From: Tulasnella sp. 424
Lineage: Eukaryota > Basidiomycota > Agaricomycetes > Cantharellales > Tulasnellaceae
Assembly: GCA_019633425.1 (NCBI GenBank)
Contig: WSUB01000091.1
Location: 104,378-168,377, forward strand
Direction: 5' to 3'
Length of the DNA: 64,000 nucleotides
Shown here: positions 34,449 to 46,618 of the stretch, piece by piece
Position numbering within the stretch: position 1 is the stretch's first letter
Layout of the letters: the number at the start of each line of letters is the position of its first letter
Notes under the pieces: model-generated
Database searches by the model: none
What the model was told of the DNA's origin: nothing
Seen by the model: only the letters and a program-made list of their open reading frames with translations
Position numbers and translations under genes: made by a program

Positions 34449-36007
34449 ATGCATCCTTTCTGGGAGGTCGAAGACGTGGTCTCAGAGATCATTCTACTCC
34501 TCTCAAAAGCAGATAAGGCTCGAGTAGCCCGCGTCAACAAACGCCTCTCGGAGCTCGCTATTCCCCACCTATGGAGGCACGTCCCGGGCGTTCGGCACTT
34601 TTTCAACCTCTTTCCATCCGATCTATGGATCCCGGTTGGGAGAAATTCCGTAAGTTCCCGTTTTGAAACTTTGACACGATGCCAACAAGCCTTCGCATTC
34701 GGACTGTCCAGATGTTCCCTCCAGCGCTAGAACGAGAACTGCAAGACAGCGATTGGAGCCGCTTTCTCTTCCACTCCAAAAGTACAAGGACCATATACTA
34801 CAGCGTGGGATCCCTTCAAAATGTCATCCCGCTTCAAATACTGAGCCATCCTCTTTTACCGACCGCCTTCCCTATCCTGGAACGGCTGTTCGTGGACGGC
34901 CTTCTCGCTGGAAAAGAAGGCCCCATAGACATTGTCTCTCTTCTGCTACGCCCATCGTTGCGACACGTCGAATTCCGTACCCACATCCTCGATTCCAGTT
35001 CTCTCCTTGTAGGGCCACTAGGAACTATCGCAGAGAGCAACTCACTCTCGCTCGAGGAAATGTCTTTCATTTCTCTGTGGGGCTCTCTCCCTTTGGGAGA
35101 TTTGGAGACAAAAGCGATAGCGTCTCAAACAGGTCTTCGGCGGTTGACGCTCAGCAGCACGTCGGACATCACTGCAATGGTTGAATGCGCGAAAAACCTA
35201 CCATTCTTAGAGGAATTAGATGTAGGGACCTCTCAGGTTTACTCGCCCCATCCAGAACGAGACCCCGCTGTTGGATTTCGATCTCTGACTACACTTGCGG
35301 TCACCGGGGTTCCCGCTGATATCCACAACCTTCTCCGTAGCACCCAGAGCGACAGTCTTGCCCGGGTAGCGCTAGCCCCGAACCATATCCGAGCTGTCGA
35401 AATCTACCCAGAATTAATCGCCGAGATGCAAAGATTCCGATTACACCTCCTCGACTTGCAGCTTACCTTAAGTGGGTCATTTACCTGGGAGGACCTGGAG
35501 CCCGCTCTAGCTCTTGTCCGACTCCAAACATTCGGCCTAACGCAAGTCGACTGGGCCTCGCACCCAATAACAGACGCCCAACTCCGTCAAATGGTTGACT
35601 CATGGCCACATCTCACTCGATTCCGTCTCATCTCGGCGTCAACCATAGCTTTACGGATCACGCTCTCGAGCCTTGCCTACATCGCCTTCAAGTGCCCGAA
35701 TCTGAAAAAACTGGCCATCACGTTTGATGCACGTCAGGGTCTGAATCAGGAATTTTCAGATCAGGTCGATGCGCTGTCGGAGTCCTCGGGAAACGGGTTG
35801 GAGCTGTTGGACGTGGTGGAGTCCGCATTTGACGGGGGAGACAAGGAGAGGTTGGCGGATAAGGTCTTCCGACTCTGGTGGCCCAAAGCTCGGTTCTGTA
35901 AATCAAGTTCGGTAATGGACCCGAGTGCGCATTGGAGGACTGATGACGCACCTAGTTGGCCTGGAAGGGAAACAGTAAATGAGACGGATCGCAGCGAGTC
36001 TAGATGA
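34449..36007 (+). CDS. Group C F-box-like/LRR protein (C1)
   Basis: Exons 34449..34649 (67 codons) and 34712..36007; 498 residues. Intron 34650..34711, 62 nt, GTAAGT...CTGTCCAG, phase 0. F-box-like MHPFWEVEDVVSEIILLL, VARVNKRL, HLWRHVPGVRHFF. Exon 2 starts MFPPALERELQDSDWSRFLF, has leucine-rich repeats and ends FRLWWPKARFC plus an acidic/serine tail. An ATG inside the intron (34679) is in frame with exon 2, so a form lacking the F-box is conceivable. First gene of the plus-strand array, divergent from HOG1. Confidence 0.82.
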
Positions 36008-36237
36008 GAGGAGGCTAGAATAATAAGTCGTGGTTTTGTAATCATTTCGACCCCATGGAATCGATTCCATTCGTTAATTCGATTCTTGGATAGCTTTGAT
36101 CAAGGCAGACGAAAGGCCGAGGTCGCCTGCCCCCATTCCAGACCCACCAACGTGGAAACGGAGCTAGCGTTGTCAACCAGAGATTCACCGCCACCAATTG
36201 CACACCCTTCGGCGTTCTGCTCTCAAATTCTCCAATA
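36008..36237 (+). repeat. Group D promoter-like block downstream of C1
   Basis: From about 36090 the sequence matches the region just upstream of the D gene C5 (compare 42860-43000: AAGGCAGACGAAAG, TTCACCGCCACCAATTGCAC). It leads into a D exon 1 remnant. Similar blocks follow C2 and C3. Confidence 0.6.
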
Positions 36238-36306
36238 ATGCACCGCTTCTGGGATATCACCAACCTCTCTTCGTTATACTCTTTCTCTCCAAGAATGGTC
36301 AGGCTT
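36238..36306 (+). pseudogene. Group D exon 1 remnant (a)
   Basis: ATGCACCGCTTCTGGGATAT matches the start of C6 exon 1. About 70 bp remain, with a 4-nt loss relative to C6 after codon 10 that shifts frame; homology stops at CAGGCTTG. The same truncated piece recurs at 38648 and 40732. Confidence 0.75.
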
Positions 36307-36718
36307 GTAAGTCACGACTCAGCGATGACGTAGGTGCTGGGAGAGGCCTTCCGAACACCAGCAAACTCTATGGAACAAAGCGTTCGTCTTCTTTCAACGG
36401 ACAGGAAAATCATTATCCCCGTCAGGAGCGGGCAGCAAGTTTTTATGGCCTAGATGGTCCTCACTTCCGGCGGTATGAACCAACATTATGTATAACATGC
36501 AACAACAACTCAATGACTCCCACATATTGCCGTTCAATGTCAAAAATGAACATCCAATCTACTTAAAAATGGCGTGAGTGTAGTGGCTGTCCGCAGAGCC
36601 CCACTTGAGTTTGTGAGTAAATGCACGTGGCAGCAATTTGGCCCGGAGATTCTCGTACCGCGCGCGCCGAGTCACCTCCCCGACCGCCCTTTCCTTATTA
36701 TCGTTGACTGCCACCAAA

Positions 36719-38248
36719 ATGCATCCCTTCTGGGAGTTACAAGACGTGGTCTCAGAGGTCATTCTACTCCTCTCAAAAGCAGATATGACTCGAGTAGCCC
36801 GCGTCAACAAACGACTCTGGGAGCTCACTATTCCACACCTATGGAGGCACGTTCCGAACTTTCGGCAGTTTTTCAACCTCTTTCCATCGGATCTATGGAT
36901 CCGGGTTAAATTCAAATCCGTAAGCCTCTGTTTTAAAACTTTGACACGATGCTAACAAACCTTTGCATATCGGATTGTGTAGGTGTCCCCTCCAGCCCTT
37001 GAACGAGAACTGCAAGACAGCGATTGGAGCCGCTTTCTCTTCCACTCCAAGACTACAAAGTCCATAGACTACAGCGTGGGATCCCTTCTACATCTCGTTC
37101 CCCTTGAAGTATTGAGCCATCCTCTTTTACCGACCTCCTTCCCGAGCCTGGAACGGCTGTCCGTGGGCGTCCTATCTACAGAAGAAGGTCCCACCAAAGT
37201 CATCCCTCTTCTGCTCCGTCCATCGTTGCGATCCGTCGGGCTCGATCACTTTAGCGCGAACTCCAACGATCCTCTCGTAGGCCTACTGGAAACCATTTCC
37301 GAGAGCCGCACCTTCTCGCTCGAGGAAATGAGTTTCTCTCTTCCGCGGAGTTTGGATCATTTGAAGGGCGTGGAGACACGAGCAATAGCTTCTCAAACAT
37401 GCCTTCGGCGGTTGACGATCAGGAGCCTGGCGGATATCACTGAAATGGTTGAAATCGCGAGAAGCCTACCGTTCTTGGAGGAATTGGAGGTAGGAAAGTC
37501 CAAGGTATACTCGCGCTTTCCAAAACAAGACATCGCTGCTGGATTTCGGTCTTTAACCACACTCGTGGTGGGTGGTGTCCCGGCTGAGATCCAGAACCTT
37601 CTGCGCAGCATTGGGAGCGGCAGTCTCGCGCGGGTCGCGCTGAGACTAATTAATCCGCGACATGGAGCCATCTACCCAGCATTAGTCGCAGAGATGCAAC
37701 GCTTCAAGTCACACCTCCTCAACTTGCACCTCGACTTGCGGGTGCCATTCACCTGGGAAGACCTGGAGCCCGCTCTAGCCCTCGCCGAACTTCAAGCGTT
37801 CGGCTTGACGTACCTCGTCAGGAGCTCCGAGTCGCAGCCAATCACCGACGCCCGACTCCGTCAAATGGTTGATTCCTGGCCACACCTCACTCAGCTCCGG
37901 CTTATCTCCAAGTCAACAGCGACCTTGAGGGTCACGCTTTCGAGCCTCGCCTACATCGCCTCCAACCGGCCGAATATGAGGAAACTGGCTATCACTTTCG
38001 AAGCACGTCAGGCTATGAACCCGGAGTTTTCGGATAAGGTCGATGTGTCGAAGTCCTCGGAAAACGGTTTGGAGCTATTCGACGTGGTGGGCTCTGTGTT
38101 TGACGAGGGGGACGAAGGGAGGTTGGCCGATACGGTCTTTCGGCTCTGGTGGCCCAGGGCTCGGTTCTGCGAATCAGATTCGCTATCGAACCCCAGGTCT
38201 CGCTGGGAAATTGATGATGCGCCTAGTTGGCCACGTGGGGAACGGTAA
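36719..38248 (+). CDS. Group C F-box-like/LRR protein (C2)
   Basis: Exons 36719..36919 (67 codons) and 36983..38248; 488 residues. Intron 36920..36982, 63 nt, GTAAGC...TTGTGTAG. F-box-like MHPFWELQDVVSEVILLL, VARVNKRLWEL, HLWRHV. Exon 2: VSPPALERELQDSDWSRFLF, leucine-rich body, end FRLWWPRARFCESDSLSNPR. Its LRR half is closest to C3 (AIYPALVAEMQRFKSHLLNL). Here the intron ATG is out of frame (34 nt from exon 2 instead of 33). The upstream region carries the C-unit spacer with the D remnant. Confidence 0.82.
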
Positions 38249-38349
38249 ATTAGACGGATTGCAGCGAGTTTAGCTGAGAGGAACCTAGAGTATTGAGTCG
38301 TGGATTTGTAAATATTTCTATCCCATGGAATCAATTTCATTCGTTCAGT

Positions 38350-38647
38350 CTTGCTCTTAGAGAGGTTTTGATCAAGGCAGACGAAAGCTCGAGGTCACGA
38401 AACGGAGCTCACGTTGTCAGCTAGAGATTCACCGCCACTAATTGCACACCCTTCGGCGTTCTGCTCTTAAATTCTCCAACTTGCTCTTAGAGAGGTTTTG
38501 ATCAAGGCAAGACAAATGCTCGAGGTCACCTGCCCCAATTCCAGACCCACCAACAGTGGAAACAGAGCTCACGTTGTCAGCCGGGGATTCACCGCCACCA
38601 ATTGCACATGTACACCCTTCGGCATTCTGCTCTCAAATTCCGCAATA
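38350..38647 (+). repeat. Local tandem duplication of the D promoter-like block
   Basis: Copy 1 is 38350..38479 and copy 2 is 38480..38645; both begin CTTGCTCTTAGAGAGGTTTT and run through TTCACCGCCACYAATTGCAC to the TCAAATT tract. Copy 1 has lost a short internal segment (CTGCCCCAATTCCAGACCC). Only the second copy is followed by the D exon 1 remnant. Confidence 0.8.
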
Positions 38648-38716
38648 ATGCACCGCTTCTGCGATATCACCAACCTCTCTTCGTTATACTCTTTCTCTCC
38701 AAGAATGATCAGGCTC
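38648..38716 (+). pseudogene. Group D exon 1 remnant (b)
   Basis: Nearly identical to the remnant at 36238: same ATGCACCGCTTCTG start, same 4-nt loss, same truncation point before GTAAGTCACGACTC. Confidence 0.75.
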
Positions 38717-39045
38717 GTAAGTCACGACTCAGCAATGACGTAGGTACCAGGAGAGGCCTTCCGAACACCGAGCAAACTCTATGGAACAAAGCGTTCGTCT
38801 TCTTTCAACGGGCAGGAAAATTTTTATCCCCGTCAGGAGCGGGCAACAAATTTTACGGTCTCGATGGTCCTCACTTCCGGCGGTATGAACCAACATTATG
38901 TATAACATGCAACAACAACTCAATGACTCCCAATCATTGCCGTTCAAAATGACATTCAACCTAGTTAAAAATGGCGTGAGTGTAGTGGTTGTCCGCAGAG
39001 CCCCACTCGAGTTTGTGAGCAAATGCACGTGCCAACAATCCGAGC

Positions 39046-40476
39046 ATTCCCCACGTATGGAGGCACGTCCGGGACGTTCGGTACTTTTTCAATCTCTTTC
39101 CATCCGATCTATGGATCCCCGTTAAAGGACAATCCGTAAGCCTTTCGTTTTGAAACCTTGAAGCGATGCTGACAAGCGTCTGCATTCGGATTGTCAAGGT
39201 GTTCCCTCCAGCGCTTGAACGAGAGCTGCAAGACAGCGATTGGAGCCGCTTTCTCTTCCACTCCAAGACTACAAAGTCCATAGGCTACGATACAGTCTCC
39301 CTCCGAAATATCGTTCCGCCCGAGATATTGAGCCATTCTCTTTTATCAACCTCCTTCCCGATCCTGGAACGGCTGTTCGTTCTCGCCGAAGGAGAAGGTC
39401 CCATCAAAGTTACCCCTTTTTTGCTCTGCCCATCGTTGCGATCCGTCGAGCTCGATAACTTCAGCGTGAACTCCAACGATCCTCTCGTAGGCCTACTGGA
39501 AACCATTTCCGAGAGCCGCACCCTCTCGCTCGAGGAAATGAATTTCACTCTTGCGTGGAGTTTGGATCAATTGAAGGGCATGGAGACACGAGCAATAGCT
39601 TCTCAAACATGTCTTCGGCGGTTGACGATCACGAGCATGGCGGATATCACTGAAATGGTTGAAAGCGCGAGGAGCCTACCGTTCTCGGAGGAATTGGAGG
39701 TAGGAAGGCCCAACGTATACTCGCGCTTTCCAGAACAAGACATCGCTGTTGGATTTCGGCCTTTAACCACACTCGTGGTGGGTGGTGTCCCGGCTGAGAT
39801 CCAGAACCTTCTGCGCAGCATTGGGAGCGGCACTCTTGCGCGGGTCGCGCTGAGACTAATTCAGCCGCGATATGGTGCCATCTACCCAGCATTAGTCGCA
39901 GAGATACAACGCTTCAAATCACACCTCCTCAACTTGCACCTCGACTTGCGGGTGCCATTCACCTGGGAAGACCTGGAGCCCGCTCTAGCCCTCGTCGAAC
40001 TTCAAGCGTTCGGCTTGACATACCTCGCCAGGAGCTCCGAGTCGCACCCAATCACCGATGACCACCCAATCACCGACGCCCGACTCCGTCAAATGGTCGA
40101 TTCTTGGCCACACCTCACTCAGCTCCGGCTCATCACACAATTAACCGAGACTTTGAGGGTCACGCTTTCGAGCCTCGCCTACCTTGCCTCCAACTGTCCG
40201 AGTCTGAGGAAACTGGCTATCACGTTCGAAGCCCGTCGGGCTATGAATCCGGAGTTTTCTTATAAATCTGATACGTCGAAATCCTCGGAAAACGGTTTGG
40301 AGCTATTTGACGTGGTGGGCTCTGCGTTTGACGTGGGGGACGAAGGGAGGTTGGCCCATACGGTCTTTCGACTCTGGTGGCCCAGGGCTCGATTCTGTGA
40401 ATCAGATCCGCTATCGAAACCCAGGACTCGCTGGGAAATTGATGATGCGCCTAGTTGGCCACGTGGGGAACGGTAA
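39046..40476 (+). pseudogene. Group C gene with deleted F-box (C3); LRR exon intact
   Basis: Only the last ~30 codons of exon 1 remain (IPHVWRHVRDVRYFF..., donor at 39136). Everything from the usual ATG to the middle of the F-box is gone, joined at about 39042 to upstream sequence, and the upstream frame has a stop (39016..39018) with no ATG after it. Exon 2 (39199..40476) is fully open: VFPPALERELQDSDWSRFLF to FRLWWPRARFC. An ATG within the intron at 39166 is in frame with exon 2 and could give a 436-residue protein without F-box. It differs from C2 by a small repeat, HPITDDHPITD. Either a pseudogene or an F-box-less LRR protein. Confidence 0.75.
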
Positions 40477-40731
40477 ATTAGACGGATCGCAGCGAGTCTA
40501 GTTGAGAGGAACCTAGAGTATTGAGTTGTGGTTTTGTAAATATTTCTATCCCATGGAATCCATTTCATTCGTTCAGTCTGCCCTTAGAGAGATTTTGATA
40601 AGGCAGCCGAAAGCTCGAGGTCACCTGCCCCAATTCCAGACCTACCAACAGTGGAAACGGAGCTCGCGTTGTCAGCCAGGGATTCCACCAATTGCACACC
40701 CTTCGGCGTTCCACTCTCGAATGCTCCAATA

Positions 40732-40801
40732 ATGTACCGCTTCTGGGATATCACAAACCTCGCTTCGTTATACTCTTTCTCTCCAAGAGTGATCAGGCTC
40801 G
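40732..40801 (+). pseudogene. Group D exon 1 remnant (c)
   Basis: Third copy of the truncated D exon 1, here beginning ATGTACCGCTTCTGGGATAT, with the same internal loss and end point as remnants (a) and (b). Confidence 0.7.
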
Positions 40802-41203
40802 TAAGTCACGACTCGGCGATGACGTAGGTGCTGGGAGACGCCTTCCGAACACCAGCAAACTCTACGGGAACAGCGTTCGTCTTCTTCCAACGGGCAGGAA
40901 AATTTTTATCCTCGTCATGAGCGAGTGACAAATTCTGTGGTCTAGGCGGTCCTCACGTCCGGCGGTTATAAATCACATTATCACATGAAACAAGAACTCA
41001 ACGACTCCCAATCACTGCAGTTCAATGTCAAAAATGAACATCCGACCGAGTTAAAAATGGCGTGAATGTATACTAGTGGTTGTCCGCAGAGCCCCACCCG
41101 AGTTTGTGAGCAACTGCACGTGCCAACAATCGGAGATTCTCGTACCGCGCGCCAAGTCACTTACCCGACCGCCCCTCCCTTATCACCATTGACTCCCACC
41201 ACA

Positions 41204-42758
41204 ATGCATCCCTTCTGGGAGTTACAAGACGTGGTCTCAGAGGTCATTCTACTCCTTTCAAAAGCAGATAAGGCTCGAGTGGCCCGCGTCAACAAACGAC
41301 TCTGGGAGCTCGCTATTCCCCACGTATGGAGGCACGTCCGGGACGTTCGGTACTTTTTCAATCTCTTTCCATCCGATCTATGGATCTCGGTTAAAGGAAA
41401 ATCCGTAAGCTCCTCTTTTTTGAGACTTTGAAGCGATGATGACAGGCGTTCGCATTCCGATTGTCAAGGCGTTCCCTCCAGCGCTTGAACGAGAGCTGCA
41501 GGACAGCGATTGGAGCCGCTTTCTCTTCCACTCCAAGACTACAAAGACAATATACTACGACATAGGATCCCTCCGAAATGTCATTCCGCTCGAGATATTG
41601 AGCCATTCGCTTTTGTCAACCTCCTTCCCGACCCTAGAACGCCTGTCCGTGCTCGGTCAAACTGTTGAAGAAGGTCCTGTAAATATTATCCCTCTTCTTC
41701 TACGCCCGTCGTTGCGATACGTCAAATTCCATACCCAAATCTCGGACTTTAAGTCTCCTTTTGTAGGCCCACTGGGAACTATCGCAGAGAGCAGCTCACT
41801 CTCGCTCGAGGAAATGGCTTTAACTTCTCTGTGGGACCTTGGTCCTTTCAGAGACTTTGGGACAAAAGCGATAGAATTTCAGACAGGTCTTCGACGGTTG
41901 ACGCTACTGAGCATGTCGGACATCACGTCGATGGTTGAAGGGGCGAAGCACCTACCATTCTTGGAGGAATTGGACGTAGGGACTTCTCAGGTGTACTCGC
42001 GGCTTCCAGGACAAGACTTCGTTTCTGGATTCCGATCTTTGACAACACTCGCGGTCACCGGGGCTCCCGCTGATATCCACAACCTTCTCCGTAGCACCCA
42101 GAGCGACAGTCTTGCCCGGGTAGCGCTAGCCCCGAACGATATCCGAGCTGTCGGAATCTACCCAGAATTAATCGCCGAGATGCAAAGATTCCGATCACAC
42201 CTTCTCCACTTGCAACTCACCCTGAATGTGCCATCCACATGGGAAGACCTGGAGCCCGCTCTAGCCCTCGTCCGACTTCAAACGTTCGGCCTGACGCAAC
42301 GCGGCTCGAACCCGCACACAATTACCGACGCCCAAGTCCGCCGAATGGTCGACTCATGGCCACACCTCACTCGATTCCGGCTCAAGTCCGAGTCAACCGA
42401 AGGTTTACAGATCACGCTCTCGAGCCTCGCCTACATCGCCTTCAAGTGCCCGAACCTAAGAAAACTGGCCGTCACGTTCGAAGGGCGTCAGGGTCTGAAT
42501 CAGGAGTTTTCAAATCGAGTCGATGCGTTGCCGGAGTCCTCGGAAAAAAGCTTGGAGCTGTTGGACGTGACCAAGTCTATGTTTGACGAGGGAGACGAGG
42601 AGAGGTTGGCCGATGAGATCTTTCGACTCTGGTGGCCCAAGGCTCGGTTCTGTCAATCAAGTTTGGTATCGGAGCCGAGCGTGCCCTGGGAGATTGACGA
42701 TACATATAGTTGGCCTTGGAGGGGAAACAGTAAGTTAGACGGATCGCAGCGAGTCTAG
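41204..42758 (+). CDS. Group C F-box-like/LRR protein (C4)
   Basis: Exons 41204..41404 (67 codons) and 41469..42758; 496 residues. Intron 41405..41468, 64 nt, GTAAGC...TTGTCAAG. F-box-like MHPFWELQDVVSEVILLL, VARVNKRLWELAIPHVWRHV. Exon 2: AFPPALERELQDSDWSRFLF; its LRR core is closest to C1 (ADIHNLLRSTQSDSLARVAL), while exon 1 is closest to C2. End FRLWWPKARFCQSSLVSEPS. An in-frame ATG lies in the intron (41436). Confidence 0.82.
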
Positions 42759-43002
42759 ATGAGAGGAGGCTATAATAATGAGATAATGAGTCGTTGTTTT
42801 GTAAATCATTTCGACCCTATTGAATCTATTTCGTTTGTCAAGTCGGTTCTTTGAAGGATTCATTACGGCAGACGAAAGCCCGAGGTTACTTGCCCCCGTT
42901 CCAGATCCACCAACCGTGGAAACGGGGCTCGCGTTGTCAGCCAGGGTTTCACCGCCACCAATTGCACAACCATTCAGCGTTCTGCTCTCAAATTCTCCAA
43001 TA

Positions 43003-44536
43003 ATGCACCGCTTCTGGGAGATAACTGAGCTTGTCCTCTCTGTGATACACCTTCTCTCCAAGGGCGATCAGGCTCGTTTGGCTCGAGTCAACCACCGACT
43101 TGGGAAAATCGCAATCACCGAGATCTGGTCGGACGTCCCCGATGTTCGCTATTTCTTCTTCCTCTTCCCGCCAGATCTGTGCTTGTGGAGTAGACATGTC
43201 GAAGTAGGTCTATATCTGATGGAGGTTAGGTCTTTATGTTCTTACTTGGTTGCCACTCTAGTCCTACCCCGCGGCGCTACGTAGGCCCATCCGGACATCC
43301 GACTGGGATCGGCTCGTTCTCTGTTCACAAAATACCAAGACACTCCAACATACAATCCAAAAGGGTGTAGATGAAGTTCCAGACGTGATCTGGAGTCACG
43401 ACAAGCTGTTGATCGCATTCCCCAACTTACAATCCCTGAACGTTTCAGTCCTCCGTAACGTCCCACCAGGCCTCGCGGATACCATTTCCCCTCTCCTCCG
43501 TCCGACTCTTCGCAAACTCTGCCTCTCAGCTGAAATCAGCAGAACCGGTTTCCCATTTCATTCAGCCCTTCGACGGATTGCCCAGGACCAGACTCTCTCT
43601 TTGGATGAGATGAGCCTGAGCTGCATCTGGGGGATCAATCATCTGCTTAACGCTGGATCCGCAGCTGTTCGGTCGCAGCGGAACCTTCGCCGACTTAGGC
43701 TGTACAGCGCAGAGGACATCGCAGTCCTGTCTGACGCTGCCAGATACCTGCCATATTTGACGGAGCTCGATGTGGGAAATCTAGGCTCGGTCCTCCAACC
43801 TTCAAATATCGGGATCCTCGATTGGTCAGCAGACAGATCCGAGACTTACTTCCGGACTCTCGTCACCCTACGCGCATCTGGCTCTCCTATTGGCATTCAC
43901 AAGTTCTTGAGGGGCGTTTCAAGCAAGGCTTTAGCGGACGTTGCAGTCAGGATTGATATTCCACTGCCCGCGATGATGAAACCCGATGTGTGCCTTGCCC
44001 TTCAAGCCTTCCGAGCCACCCTAACCACGCTGGAAATGATTATATCCGGGGCTTTTGCATGGGAGGATTTAGAACCAATACTGGACCTAAGGGGTCTACG
44101 AAAGTTCGCCTTAACCTATAGCAACTCCGCAGTCATTCCACAGGTGGGGGATGCTCAAGTTCTCCAAATTACTACGGCATGGCCTCACCTCACCTCACTC
44201 TCTCTCAATACTCGTTCCTGCCGGGCAAACATTACTCTGCGAGGTCTTGGTTATATCGCGTCCAACTGCCCAAATCTTCGGACTCTAATTGTGGGATTTA
44301 ACGGAACACAGCAAGGCAACCCGTCGTACCTTGCACCCTGCGACAAGGACGCTGTCCGTCAGGAGATGGAGCTGGTTGACATCCTGTGGTCACATTATGA
44401 TCCAAACGACGAGCTCAGAATCACCGCGTCATTCCTACGTCGATGGTGGCCGCGCGCTCATATTTTGGGTTCCCGGATGGACGAGGAGAAGGCGAGGAGA
44501 TGGGAGGAGGCAAATAGAGCGAGCCGAATGGCGTGA
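43003..44536 (+). CDS. Group D F-box-like/LRR protein (C5)
   Basis: Exons 43003..43203 (67 codons) and 43262..44536; 491 residues. Intron 43204..43261, 58 nt, GTAGGT...CCACTCTAG, phase 0. F-box-like MHRFWEITELVLSVIHLL, LARVNHRL, EIWSDVPDVRYFF. Exon 2 begins SYPAALRRPIRTSDWDRLVL, keeps the W-D-R...S-x-x-TK element at the start, has leucine-rich repeats and ends LRRWWPRAHILGSRMDEEKA. The group D tail is charged. The source of the D remnants around C2-C4 is this gene or a close relative. Confidence 0.82.
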
Positions 44537-45090
44537 GGCTGCATTCGCGCATCTCACCTTTGCTCCGTGATAGATAGAATATAACCCATGTCTTTAACGA
44601 TGCTTCTTTCTCAAATAATGCCTTCTGCTTCGGAAATCTCGTCGGGATGTGACAAAGGCTACAACTTGCAGAACCCACACATAAACCTAATATAGGTGTC
44701 ATGAGGGAATCCCCATAACCTTCGGAGTTGATGCCCGAAAGGGTACCCTCAGAGGTGCAGCGCTGAGGCCTGGATCATTCCGACGCAATACCACTCACTC
44801 CTAGGATTCAAATGTGTTTGCGCTCGGTTCGGTTCGAAATCTTTGTTTGTATACCGCTAGCAGCCAATCCCTAAGGGCGGCAAGGTACGGTCCCGACTAA
44901 TCGGGGGCCGCTACCACATGTAGTGACTATGAGTGAGAGAAATATAAGCAGAAGTGGGCCAACGATGAAGTGTGTTTGCGCAGAAGGACTCCTGCTGTCA
45001 CTCGGAATCGAACAACCGTGGGAACCAATGTTAGGGTTTCACCGCCACCAATTGCACGCGCCTTACTGTTCGGGCCTCGAATTCCCGATA
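44537..45090. other. Spacer between the two group D genes
   Basis: No gene. The last ~60 bp (TTTCACCGCCACCAATTGCAC at about 45037) match the D promoter block. The middle is unique sequence; no tRNA fold or conserved frame was seen. Confidence 0.45.
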
Positions 45091-46618
45091 ATGCACCGCT
45101 TCTGGGATATTACTGAGCTTGTCCTCTCCGTAATACTCCTTCTCTCTAAATGCGATCAGGCTCGTTTGGCTCGAGTTAACCACGGGCTTTGGAAAATTGC
45201 AATCGCCGAGATCTGGTCGTCTGTTCCTGATTTTCGCTACTTTATGTTCCTGCTCCCCCCGAAACTTCGTGGATGGAGTAAAGATATAGAAGTACGTCAA
45301 ACTCTGTTGAAAGTTAAGGCTGTGTGTTTTGACTTGACAGTCCCTCTAGTCCTACCACTCATCAAACCGTCAACCTCTTCCCGCATGCGGCGCATCCGAT
45401 CTGGATCGACTCATTCTTCATTCCCAAACCACCAAGACACTTCACTACAGGATTCAATTGGGTGCATCCCAAGTTCCAATCTGGATTTGGAATCATGACA
45501 AGTTGTCCACTGCACTCCCAAACTTACGGTCTCTCAAGGTTTCATTCGCCCCGTGGACTCCACGAGGCTCCATTGATACAGTCTCCCTCCTCCTCCGTCC
45601 AACTCTTCGTAAAGTCCGCTTTTTTGTTGAAACCAGCGCTGCCAATCTCCAGCTTTCTCCAGCTCTCCGGATCATTGCACAAAGTCAGGCACTTTCCTTG
45701 GAGGAAATGAGTCTGCATTGTCCGTGGGGGGTTCAAAGCCTACTCGACGACGGTTGCGCGGCAATTCTGTCGCAGCGAAATCTTCAGCGTCTTAGGCTGC
45801 GCAGCTTAGCTGACGTCACGGCCCTGGCTTGTGCTGCTAGAGATCTACCAGTTTTGAGGGAGCTTGATGTGGAAAGTCTCCGCTCTCCCCTCACAGCAGG
45901 TGCTCAGCCCGCAGACGAACCCCAACCACACTTCCCGTCTCTCGTCACCTTGAAAGCCTCCGGCTTTCCTGCGGAGCTTGGCAGGTTCTTGAAGAACGTT
46001 GCGAGCAAGGTTCTGGCACACGTCGCAACAGATATCGAGGTTCGAAGCCCCGGAGTTATGGATCCCGACTTCTTCCTCGTTCTCCATGCCTTCCGGGCCA
46101 CCCTCACCACGCTGGAGGTGACTATACGAGGAGACTTCACGTGGATCGGCTTAGAACCGATCTTGGACCTCGGGGACTTACAAAAGTTCTCCCTAACTTA
46201 CAACAACAATGCGACCATTCCACAGGTGGAGGATGCCCAGGTGCTTCGAATGACCAAAGCGTGGCCTCGGCTCACCTCACTCTTTCTCAGTACTCGTTCC
46301 AGAAAGGCAAATATTACTCTCCGAAGTCTCGGTCATATCGCGTGCAATTGCCCAAATATTCGAGTTCTACTCGTAGCGTTTGACGGCACACGACAAGGAA
46401 ACTTCTCATACCTCCCACCTGACGATACGAGTTCGGTTCATCGTGAGATGGAGCTGGTTGACCTCCTGTGGTCAGAATATGATCCAGGAGATGAACTCAG
46501 GATTACTACGTCCTTCTTGCGTCGGTGGTGGCCACGCGCTGAGATTGTGGGCTCTCGAATGGGCGCGGAAAGGGGGATGAGATGGCAGGACGCGAGTACC
46601 GCGAGCCGGGTGGCGTAA
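45091..46618 (+). CDS. Group D F-box-like/LRR protein (C6)
   Basis: Exons 45091..45291 (67 codons) and 45350..46618; 489 residues. Intron 45292..45349, 58 nt, GTACGT...CCCTCTAG; an earlier AG at 45340 would lead straight into a stop. F-box-like MHRFWDITELVLSVILLL, LARVNHGLWKIAIAEIW. Exon 2: SYHSSNRQPLPACGASDLDR then LILHSQTTKTLHYRI, leucine-rich body, LRRWWPRAEIVGSRMGAERG. Last gene of the plus-strand array. Probable SCF receptor with unknown target. Confidence 0.82.

Noticed and set aside
44537..45090. Possible tRNA or small RNA in the D spacer.
   Set aside because: No cloverleaf with a TTC-loop and acceptor pairing could be found by eye.
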